This document shows, piece by piece, positions 57,206 to 64,000 of a stretch of 64,000 bases of DNA. How positions within the stretch are numbered: position 1 is the stretch's first letter; every line of letters begins with the position of its first letter. The translations under genes were made by a program, and so were the position numbers. Source of the DNA: Cognatundibacterium rivi (GTDB lineage Bacteria; Pseudomonadota; Gammaproteobacteria; Burkholderiales; Burkholderiaceae_D); the NCBI RefSeq assembly GCF_018139565.1, contig NZ_JAGSPK010000002.1:806001-870000 (forward strand), read 5' to 3'. Under the pieces are notes generated by a model, which saw only the letters and a list, made by a program, of their open reading frames with translations, made no database searches and had not been told where the DNA came from.

Positions 57206-57667
57206 TACTATTTCCTATTTCAGTTAATGTGGGCATGTGCCCGGTAAATCGTTTCAACCAAGTAAGAAATGACAGACTGATACTGCACTACCACTTTGAA
57301 TCTCAACGACTATCTGATTATACGCACAATTTTTAAGAGAAAGTAAAATAAAAATGTGATTAACGAGAATTATCCTCATTTTTGGTCTTTTTTCACCACT
57401 ATGAGGCATACGTCACAGACTTTTCGGGCACCGCAGCAGCAGAAAACTCAAACATCGTCACGGCACAGAAAAATAGCGATTGAGTACTGAAAGAGTCAAC
57501 AATCAAAATAGCCGCGATATCCATTTATTCCGCTTCAAAATCTGAAGCGTATACACGCAGCCCTCCCCGAACGTTGACAGTGAAAAACGGAAACGACCGG
57601 CCTCTTTGCAATCTCACCAATCGCTGCAATAATGCTTTTCCATTTTTCAATCAAAAATGCCGTTAAC
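57206..57667. other. Intergenic stretch between csp and secreted-protein gene
   Basis: About 460 bp, AT-rich near csp. It should hold the csp promoter and leader and the promoter of the secreted-protein operon. An inverted pair CCTCAT / ATGAGG (about 57374-57404) is the only repeat seen. Confidence 0.5.
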
Positions 57668-58126
57668 ATGAGACAGAAGAAACCTATAACAATCCAAAGC
57701 AACGGCCATTATCAATATTATCAACGCTTGTTTTCAGCATCGTTTTTTTTAATTTGCTTATGCACAGCCCCCATCAATGCTCATGCAATGCCGTGGTTGC
57801 GCTGCGTGGTGGGCTACGCAGGTAGCACGCAACTTATCGAAACAGGAGTAACCAACGATCCCTACGCTGTTGAGTCAGTCGATATCAACGGCCGTTTTAA
57901 ATTTAAAGCAGTGATGAACGGTAGCGCCAGCACTATCAATTACATCAAGCTATATGCGTTTTTCCAAACAAGGTCTGCCGACGTTCCGATTCATCAGGCA
58001 ACTTACTACCCACCATTTCAGTTAAGCAAACAAGAAACGCCATTCACGCCGAAGAATTCTATTTATGCAGGTGATGTCGAACGCGAATTGCAATATCAAT
58101 GCACGCTGGAAGATAAACAACCATGA
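57668..58126 (+). CDS. Predicted secreted protein, coupled to CapA-family gene
   Basis: 152 residues from ATG 57668 (an ATG at 57632 is the alternative). A signal peptide (FFLICLCTAPINAHA) with an AHA cleavage site precedes a mature part of about 110 residues with two Cys (RCVVGYAG; YQCTLED) that could form a disulfide. No domain is recognised. Its stop overlaps the start of the CapA-family gene (ATGA), so the two are coupled and probably act together. Confidence 0.75.
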   Translation: MRQKKPITIQSNGHYQYYQRLFSASFFLICLCTAPINAHAMPWLRCVVGYAGSTQLIETGVTNDPYAVESVDINGRFKFKAVMNGSASTINYIKLYAFFQTRSADVPIHQATYYPPFQLSKQETPFTPKNSIYAGDVERELQYQCTLEDKQP

Positions 58127-59151
58127 TATTCCACCTCTCAACTGTAAAAAAAATCCTCGCGGCATCTATTACGCTGCCCCTCCTGCTGCAACAAGCGCAT
58201 GCGGACGATAAAAGTCGTAGTGTCAGCATACTGTTTGCGGGCGATATCGTTCTTGATGGCATGCCGGGAAAAATGATCGCCGAGGGGAAGGATCCACTGG
58301 CTCCATTTTCCGACATATTCAAAACAACTGACATCAGGGTTGCGAACCTTGAGTGCGTCGTCGCTACATCTGGTCATGCAGCAGATAAGAATTTCACCTT
58401 CCGTGCAGCACCAAAAACGCTCGCCACCTTACGTCGGCATTTTGATGCGGTCTCGATTGCCAATAACCATTCCGGCGATTTTGGGCGCGAAGCATTCACA
58501 GAGATGCTCAGCCATCTGAATCAATATCAAGTGAAATACTTCGGCGGCGGACGTCAGCTGCACGAAGCACACGCACCTTTACTGATAGAAAAAAATGGCC
58601 TGAAAATCGCACTTCTGGGATACAACGAATTCATGCCGCGTAGCTTTGAAGCCACCGCCAGCGAAGCTGGTGTCGCCTGGAGCGAAGATGAGCAAGTGGT
58701 TGCAGATATAAGAAAAGCGCGCACAGAATCCGGCGCTGATCTGGTTATTCCATTTATGCACTGGGGCTGGGAAAATGACAAGCATTCAACTGCGCGCCAA
58801 CAGCAACTGGCCCATCTGATGATCGATGCAGGTGCTGACGCTGTCATCGGCGGGCATCCACACGTTATTCAAGAAACAGAACAATACAAAGACAAACCAA
58901 TCATTTACAGCCTTGGTAATTTCGTCATCGACGAATTAGACAATGAGCCACAGACCCGCGGCTGGATAACCAGGCTGGAACTCAATAAATCCGGGGTCAA
59001 GGCGTGGGATACGCGGCTGGCAAAAATCAATCAGGATGGCGTTCCGATGCCAGTGCCGGAAGCCGCGACACCTTGCTGGCAACAGGGAGATGCGAGCATC
59101 AAACTTTGCAGCAATGCCAAAATCGATTTCGTCTCCACTAAAAAACCTTAA
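58123..59151 (+). CDS. CapA-family metallophosphatase-like protein (PGA_cap)
   Basis: 342-residue protein with a signal peptide (LLLQQAHA), so periplasmic or surface located. The calcineurin-like metal-site motifs are present in order: FAGDIVLDG, NLECVV, IANNHSGDFG, MHWGWEND and GGHPHVIQ, then IYSLGNFVID. PGA_cap proteins take part in poly-gamma-glutamate capsule synthesis, but no capB/capC is near, so another polymer-related role is possible. The 3' end overlaps the convergent ferredoxin gene by 14 bp. Confidence 0.88.
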   Translation: MIFHLSTVKKILAASITLPLLLQQAHADDKSRSVSILFAGDIVLDGMPGKMIAEGKDPLAPFSDIFKTTDIRVANLECVVATSGHAADKNFTFRAAPKTLATLRRHFDAVSIANNHSGDFGREAFTEMLSHLNQYQVKYFGGGRQLHEAHAPLLIEKNGLKIALLGYNEFMPRSFEATASEAGVAWSEDEQVVADIRKARTESGADLVIPFMHWGWENDKHSTARQQQLAHLMIDAGADAVIGGHPHVIQETEQYKDKPIIYSLGNFVIDELDNEPQTRGWITRLELNKSGVKAWDTRLAKINQDGVPMPVPEAATPCWQQGDASIKLCSNAKIDFVSTKKP

Positions 59152-59437
59152 CTGCATCAGGAACATCAAGAGTGACATCACTTTCGGCGAGGGCAACGCA
59201 TGGAAGTATCCATCCTTCTGATTTTTCGTCAGCACTCAAACCCGGCCACTCTATACGATACGAAACGGAACCTTGCAGCAACTTGCACATGCAGGTTCGA
59301 CAGGTTCCGTTTCGACATGAGTTAGGCAAACGCACCCCGGACAATAAGGCAGCCTCCAGCAAGCTGTCATCAGGTCCGGCCATACATTGCCAGCCTGATG
59401 GTTGCACGTTGATTTGCCTGCTTTTGACTTCATCCAT
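59138..59437 (-). CDS. 2Fe-2S ferredoxin
   Basis: 99-residue plant-type ferredoxin from ATG 59437, preceded by GAGGTG. The cluster ligands Cys41, Cys46, Cys49 and Cys80 are spaced C-X4-C-X2-C-X30-C. The frame extends to 59506 but that is rejected. It is the last gene of a minus-strand run (methyltransferase, SCP2, ferredoxin), though a terminator precedes it. The redox partner is unknown. Confidence 0.88.
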   Translation of the reverse strand: MDEVKSRQINVQPSGWQCMAGPDDSLLEAALLSGVRLPNSCRNGTCRTCMCKLLQGSVSYRIEWPGLSADEKSEGWILPCVALAESDVTLDVPDAVKVF

Positions 59438-59460
59438 ATTCACCTCGCTCACCACAACAT

Positions 59461-59495
59461 AAAAAAAGCCGCAGCATCCATAACGATCTGCGGCT
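59461..59495 (-). terminator. Terminator between SCP2 and ferredoxin genes
   Basis: An 8-bp stem AGCCGCAG / CTGCGGCT with a 13-nt loop; on the minus strand followed by T7. Confidence 0.8.
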
Positions 59496-59527
59496 CTGTC
59501 TGGCAAAACGAACTTGCCCGCTGAATT

Positions 59528-59824
59528 TTAGACGACGGTTTGCAAACGCATAGCCACACCCATATCGCCGGCGACTTTCAGTTTGCCCATCATAAAACCA
59601 TTCATAGGATTCAATTGCCCAGTCAGCAATGCGGCTAGATCAGCCAACGCAATCGTGATCGTGCAGGACGCTTCTTTATTTTCGTTGGAGACCGTGTTTG
59701 GGGATGCGACTGCATCAACGAAAACAACGCCATCAGCACCGCAGTCGAATTTCAAAGTAGCGTTCAGCCCACTGTTATCACCAACTTTAGAACGTATCGT
59801 TTCTGTGCAAGCTTGCAAATCCAT
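59528..59824 (-). CDS. SCP2 sterol-binding domain protein
   Basis: 98-residue single-domain SCP2 protein from ATG 59824 (AAGGAG upstream). Hallmarks are LKFDCGADGVVFVDA, ASCTITIALADLAALLTGQLNPMNGFMMGKLKVAGDMG. SCP2 domains bind lipids in a hydrophobic tunnel; the substrate is unknown. Downstream of the methyltransferase by 87 bp. Confidence 0.92.
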   Translation of the reverse strand: MDLQACTETIRSKVGDNSGLNATLKFDCGADGVVFVDAVASPNTVSNENKEASCTITIALADLAALLTGQLNPMNGFMMGKLKVAGDMGVAMRLQTVV

Positions 59825-59911
59825 GTCTGCTCCTTTTATTGAAATGACCCGCAATGTAGCATACGAAAGAATCAGGAAACAATGGAGGATCAATACTAGA
59901 ATCGCGCCCTG

Positions 59912-60565
59912 TCACTTAAGGATGCAACTGAGCAACCAGTAGTGTTCATTTCTGTAAATACGGATATCCCGGACAGCCGGTGCAAATTTCTTCCGCAACG
60001 CACTGTCAGTTGGAAAGTTTTTTACTATTTCAACCCGGCTACCGTCTTCCTGCATACGGAGTTGGTAGGTATTCCCCTCGGCGTCCGTACGCGCTATCGG
60101 CGTACTACTCCCCTCTACGTAGATATTGTCGATCAGCACAAGCAAACTCCCCTTACCTGCCCCACGACTCAACTTTGCCAGTAAATCGGTCTGCTGTTCG
60201 CGCTTGATGTGCGACCATAAAAATCCGGCAAAACATGCCGTGTACTCACCGGCTTTCGCTTCTGGCAAATCGAACACATCAGCAATGCCGAAATGAACTC
60301 TATCGGACTGGTAACTCTTAGTTTGCGCAATATCCAGCATTGCCTGATTCACGTCGGTCGCATAGACCGATTCAGCAGATGGAGCATATTTTTCTGTCCA
60401 GTAACCCGTACCACAAGCCACTTCGATTACTTTATGGTTTTTCATTAAGTCAGCAATGCGTTGCTGCATATCCTGCAAATCCTGCTGACGTTCAGGATAC
60501 TGGTAAATCTGCTCAAGTGAGTTGGCGCGCTGAGCATAATAATCACGCATGGTGTTTTCAATCAT
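59912..60565 (-). CDS. Class I SAM-dependent methyltransferase
   Basis: 217 residues from ATG 60565 (MIENTMRDYYAQRANSLEQIY); the frame is open to 60664. The SAM-binding motif I is VIEVACGTGYWTEKYAP and the acidic motif II is YATDVNQAMLDIA; the later YTACFAGFLWSHI is typical. The substrate is unknown. It lies 95 bp after the LysR-type gene on the same strand. Confidence 0.85.
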   Translation of the reverse strand: MIENTMRDYYAQRANSLEQIYQYPERQQDLQDMQQRIADLMKNHKVIEVACGTGYWTEKYAPSAESVYATDVNQAMLDIAQTKSYQSDRVHFGIADVFDLPEAKAGEYTACFAGFLWSHIKREQQTDLLAKLSRGAGKGSLLVLIDNIYVEGSSTPIARTDAEGNTYQLRMQEDGSRVEIVKNFPTDSALRKKFAPAVRDIRIYRNEHYWLLSCILK

Positions 60566-60660
60566 ACTTATTTCTAATCTAGTCAAATTTTTTAACAACT
60601 CATTGCGTTTCACGGACTTCACTTCAGTCCATCCGAGGACAGAAAATCCCGGTGCGAGAA

Positions 60661-61602
60661 TCACAAATCGTAATTATCCTTATTGCCTTGCAAAACGCTA
60701 TCGACCATCTTGCGTGTCAGAGTCGGATTCAGCAATTCAATAAAAGTGTAAATATAGCTGCGTAAATACGCCCCCTGCTTGATCGCGACCCGCGACACAT
60801 TCATGCCAAACAAATGGCCGACAGGAATTGCACGCAGATGCTTGTCGCGCTCGGCATCAAAAGCCATACCGGCAATAATACCGATGCCCATACCTAATTC
60901 AACATAGGTCTTAATCACATCGGCATCGATCGCCTCCAGTAATACATCGGGTTTTAAATCCCGCAACTGAAATGCGTGATCAATTTTGCTGCGTCCAGCA
61001 AAAGCCGAGTCATAAGTCACCAGCGGATAGTGTGCGATCTCTTCCAGCGTCACATTCTTCAGCTTTAATAATGGATGCTCGGGCGGTACGATCACCACAT
61101 GCTCCCACTGATAGCAAGGTAAAGAAATTAAGCCATCAAAGCCTGAGATAGACTCCGTTGCGATCACCAGATCTGCCTGATCGCGCATCACCATCTCCGC
61201 AATTTGCTTGGGATTCCCCTGCAACAAAGACAAACGCACCTTTGGATACTTTTGCATAAACGCCTGCACCACCTTAGGCAAGGCATAACGTGCCTGCGTG
61301 TGCGTCGTGGCAATGGTAAAGCTGCCACTGTCCTGCGCCGCATATTCCTTGCCTATGCGCTTGAGACCATCGATCTCTTGCATGATCAGCTCCACCGATT
61401 TCAAGACCGCCCGTCCGGGCTCAGTCAAACCACGTATCCGTTTGCCGTGGCGGGTAAATATATCAACCCCCAACTCTTCTTCCAACTCAATAATTGCCTT
61501 TGAAACACCTGGTTGCGAAGTAAATAAAGCTTTCGCCGCCTCAGTCAGATTAAAATTCTGCCTGACGGCTTCTCGTACAAAACGTAATTGATGTAAGTTC
61601 AT
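60661..61602 (-). CDS. CysB-type LysR regulator
   Basis: 313-residue LTTR. The opening MNLHQLRFVREAVRQNFNLTEAAKALFTSQPGVSKAIIELEEELGV-like HTH and the later GNPKQIAEMVMRDQADLVIATE are typical of CysB/Cbl regulators of sulfur assimilation, which respond to N-acetylserine or adenosine phosphosulfate. It is divergent from the patatin gene; a palindrome lies between. No cys genes lie here. Confidence 0.92.
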   Translation of the reverse strand: MNLHQLRFVREAVRQNFNLTEAAKALFTSQPGVSKAIIELEEELGVDIFTRHGKRIRGLTEPGRAVLKSVELIMQEIDGLKRIGKEYAAQDSGSFTIATTHTQARYALPKVVQAFMQKYPKVRLSLLQGNPKQIAEMVMRDQADLVIATESISGFDGLISLPCYQWEHVVIVPPEHPLLKLKNVTLEEIAHYPLVTYDSAFAGRSKIDHAFQLRDLKPDVLLEAIDADVIKTYVELGMGIGIIAGMAFDAERDKHLRAIPVGHLFGMNVSRVAIKQGAYLRSYIYTFIELLNPTLTRKMVDSVLQGNKDNYDL

Positions 61603-61655
61603 GGGGAGCGCTAAATAGTTGGCTTATGCTTTTAAATTTAAAAAAGCTAAGTTGA

Positions 61656-61673
61656 TATACTTCCAGCAGTATA
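61656..61673. promoter_or_regulatory. Palindrome between CysB-type and patatin genes
   Basis: TATACT-N6-AGTATA, a perfect 6-bp inverted repeat with centre TCCAGC. It has the T-N11-A geometry of LysR-type sites and sits between the divergent genes, so it is a candidate operator of the CysB-type regulator. Confidence 0.5.
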
Positions 61674-61695
61674 TAGAGACCAAGACAAGAATTCC

Positions 61696-63978
61696 ATGCT
61701 CAATCGACTTTCATTTTGTTGGAAACTGCTTTTTATCAGTTTACTTACATGGGTGAGCCTCCCTTTAAGTATGCATAATGCGCGTGCAGAAAGCACTACC
61801 GTGCAGCATCTGCAAATCAAAGCACCTAAAATATGCCTGGTATTATCCGGAGGCGGCGCCCGTGGTTTTGCGCATATCGGTGTACTAAAACAACTGGAAG
61901 CGATGCACATTCCCATCGATTGCATTGCTGGAACCAGCATGGGTGCGGTTGTCGGTGGTCTGTATGCAGCAGGCCTGCCGGCAACAGAAATAGAAAAAAG
62001 ACTGGCAAGTCTGAAGCTCAATGACATCGCTCTGGATCGCGTTGACCGCCGCCAGTTACCACAATCAGTCCGCGAAGAAGACGAGCAATATCCGTTAGGC
62101 GCCACTCTGGGGCTGAGTGCGAATGGAGTCAAGTTGCCTGCGGGTGTTGTGCAAGCCAGTCAGTTTCAGGAACTGTTGCAAAACTGGACCGCTCACCTGC
62201 CGCCGGATATTAACTTCGACAATCTGCCGATTCCATTCAGAGCAGTCGCTACTGATCTCGAAACCGGAAAAATGGTCGTCTTCAACAAAGGCTCATTGCA
62301 CAAAGCGGTGCGCGCCAGCATGGCTGCGCCCGGCGTCTTTGCACCGATAGAAATAGACGGAAAATTATTATCCGACGGTGGCCTGGTTCGCAACCTGCCA
62401 GTGGATATTGCACGTAACATGGGTGCAGATATCATCATTGCAGTGAATATAGGCACACCATTAATGCCAAGAGATCAGCTACAAACCTTGTTCAATGTCA
62501 GTCAGCAGATGGTGAATATTCTGACAGAACAAAACGTCAATGTACAAAAAGGCCTGCTCCGCCCGGAAGACGTTCTGATTGAACCTCAGTTGGGCAATAT
62601 CGGCTTCATGGATTTTGACCGTTCAAAAGAAGCCACGGCCATCGGTGAGAAAGCAACGCAGAATATCGCTGCCAAACTTGTCGCATTACAATTACCAGAT
62701 CATCTGCATACAGCAACCCAGCAACTGCGTCTGAATCCGCAACTTCCTCCATTACGCATAGGATTTGTTGACATCGAAACTAATGGCGCGATCCCTGAGA
62801 GCGACATCCGGCGTCAGTTATCGATTAAAGTCGGGACGATGTACGACGCCGAAGAAATCAATCGTAAACTTGCCATTCTGAATAATGCGCGTGAATTTGA
62901 CAGTATTAACCACGAGCTCGTTCAGCGCGGTGACGAATATGGCATTCGCATTAATGCGACCGGACGAAACTGGGGGCCACACTTCCTGCGTTTTGGTCTG
63001 AGTCTGTCAAGTGGCTTTGAAGGCGCTGGCGGATACAGGCTGCAAGTCGGTCACCGCCGCCCCTGGCTGACTGCAGGTGGACTTGAATGGCGAAATGACA
63101 TCGAATTCGGCAACATGATCAATTTGCGCACAGAATTGCGTCAGCCACTGTTTGAACGTGAGGGGATGTATGCTGCCCCCTATCTTGCCTATAACGAAAA
63201 TACGCTGAACTACTATAAAGACGGAGTCAGGCTCGCAGAATACACTTTGCGCTCGGAAAAAGCCGGCGTTGATCTCGCCTTCCGTATCGGCGAACAAAGC
63301 GTTCTGGGCGAAGCTCGGGTCGGCGTGAATTTTAATAGCTACAGCGTTCGTCCTAAGCTCGGCGGCTTACTGATCAATAATCTGGATGGCAGTCAGTCAA
63401 ACGGCAACCTGCCCAGCGCCGACCTACAGCAGGTTGGCATCAAAACCAGCGTCATCATCGATCAGCTCAGCGACCCCAGTTTTCCGCGCGAAGGCTACAA
63501 ATTCGACAGTAGCCTGTTTGTTGGTTTAAACAGTCCGAAAAAAACTTACCAGGAACTGAGTCTGAATACGATATGGGCCAAAAGTGTCAACAATCATAGC
63601 GTCAATCTGAAGCTCAGCGCTGCTGGCTTATTTCAGAACGATGCGCAAATCCGGGGAATAGGTTCTATGCTAGGCGGTTTTCAAAAGCTTTCAGCCTATC
63701 AACCTGATCAGTTCAGCGGTAACTACATGCTATATGGCAGCGCCACGTATTTATTACGTGCTGTGAATTTTGAAATGGCGGGACAAAGCCTGTTTCTCGG
63801 CACCTCGTTAGAAGCGGGCAATACCTGGAACACCAGCAAAGAAATAACTGCGGCATCTTTACGTAAAAGCATGAGTCTGTTTGCCGGATTCAACAGCTTT
63901 ATCGGCCCTATCTACCTCGGCTTCGCTTTTGGACAAAATGGTGCGAGAAATATTTTCTTTCAGCTGGGCAGGCAATAA
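61696..63978 (+). CDS. Patatin-like type Vd autotransporter (PlpD family)
   Basis: 760-residue outer-membrane protein with a signal peptide (LPLSMHNARA). The patatin phospholipase domain has the oxyanion GGGARG, the catalytic GTSMG serine and the DGG Asp motif (LLSDGGLVRN). A single POTRA-like region (about 355-430) and a 16-strand beta-barrel of about 300 residues follow, ending with FFQLGRQ. This is the PlpD layout, in which the lipase is secreted and possibly released. The gene appears complete, ending 23 bp before the window end. Confidence 0.92.
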   Translation: MLNRLSFCWKLLFISLLTWVSLPLSMHNARAESTTVQHLQIKAPKICLVLSGGGARGFAHIGVLKQLEAMHIPIDCIAGTSMGAVVGGLYAAGLPATEIEKRLASLKLNDIALDRVDRRQLPQSVREEDEQYPLGATLGLSANGVKLPAGVVQASQFQELLQNWTAHLPPDINFDNLPIPFRAVATDLETGKMVVFNKGSLHKAVRASMAAPGVFAPIEIDGKLLSDGGLVRNLPVDIARNMGADIIIAVNIGTPLMPRDQLQTLFNVSQQMVNILTEQNVNVQKGLLRPEDVLIEPQLGNIGFMDFDRSKEATAIGEKATQNIAAKLVALQLPDHLHTATQQLRLNPQLPPLRIGFVDIETNGAIPESDIRRQLSIKVGTMYDAEEINRKLAILNNAREFDSINHELVQRGDEYGIRINATGRNWGPHFLRFGLSLSSGFEGAGGYRLQVGHRRPWLTAGGLEWRNDIEFGNMINLRTELRQPLFEREGMYAAPYLAYNENTLNYYKDGVRLAEYTLRSEKAGVDLAFRIGEQSVLGEARVGVNFNSYSVRPKLGGLLINNLDGSQSNGNLPSADLQQVGIKTSVIIDQLSDPSFPREGYKFDSSLFVGLNSPKKTYQELSLNTIWAKSVNNHSVNLKLSAAGLFQNDAQIRGIGSMLGGFQKLSAYQPDQFSGNYMLYGSATYLLRAVNFEMAGQSLFLGTSLEAGNTWNTSKEITAASLRKSMSLFAGFNSFIGPIYLGFAFGQNGARNIFFQLGRQ

Positions 63979-64000
63979 TAAAAAAACAGCGATGCCGGAT

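Overview
The window looks like core chromosome of a betaproteobacterium, most likely of the family Oxalobacteraceae (Undibacterium/Herminiimonas-like). The reasons are the ribosomal-replication cluster rpsF-priB-rpsR-rplI-dnaB, the tig-clpP-clpX-lon cluster with a tRNA-Leu beside tig, hpnCDE squalene genes, many LysR regulators, and moderate GC with short intergenic regions. Taxonomy is inferred from gene content only. I see no transposase, integrase, phage module or CRISPR array.

Layout. 1-1.7 kb: the 3' part of a LytS-type sensor kinase and its LytTR response regulator. 1.8-3.5 kb: phosphate transporter with its PhoU-like DUF47 partner. 3.6-6.7 kb: dnaB, rplI, rpsR, priB and rpsF on the minus strand. 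6.8-7.6 kb: lexA behind two perfect SOS boxes. 7.7-13.8 kb: lon, clpX, clpP, tig and tRNA-Leu. 14-18.4 kb: an RND efflux pair. 18.5-24 kb: hpnC, then a small lipoprotein, an M24 peptidase-like protein and a three-repeat lipoprotein, then hpnD-hpnE. 24-29.8 kb: radA, lplT, and a tightly coupled tsaB-rimI-uracil-DNA glycosylase-DUF1853 operon. 29.8-32.6 kb: a thioredoxin-like protein, two tandem tRNA-Arg(ACG) genes each with its own terminator, and kup. 33-36.2 kb: a MarR (HpaR-like) regulator divergent from a bestrophin and a CoA-transferase gene, with two identical palindromic operators between. 36.3-39 kb: periplasmic carbonic anhydrase and a chemoreceptor. 39-42.5 kb: metR/metE. 42.7-45.3 kb: a NarL/LuxR response regulator and a hybrid histidine kinase. 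45.3-47 kb: a collagen-like, calcium-loop lipoprotein. 47.3-51.4 kb: HPP-CBS membrane protein, tRNA-Ser, lysC, DUF1415. 51.6-55 kb: malate synthase with a haloacid dehalogenase and a divergent LysR regulator. 55-57.2 kb: a second chemoreceptor and a cold-shock protein. 57.6-64 kb: a secreted protein with a CapA-family protein, a 2Fe-2S ferredoxin, an SCP2 protein, a methyltransferase, a CysB-type regulator and a patatin-like type Vd autotransporter.

How the genes work together. Most blocks are housekeeping: replication and translation, protein quality control, SOS control, tRNA modification and methionine synthesis. The accessory interest lies in the cell-surface proteins (collagen-like lipoprotein, three-repeat lipoprotein, CapA pair, patatin autotransporter), in the MarR-bestrophin-CoA transferase unit, in the haloacid dehalogenase-malate synthase pair, and in G/C-tract palindromes with TACT/AGTA flanks at 19.4 kb and 50.6 kb. 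These palindromes resemble CsoR/RcnR-family operators. No clearly new multi-gene system is proven here; the strongest leads are listed as findings.
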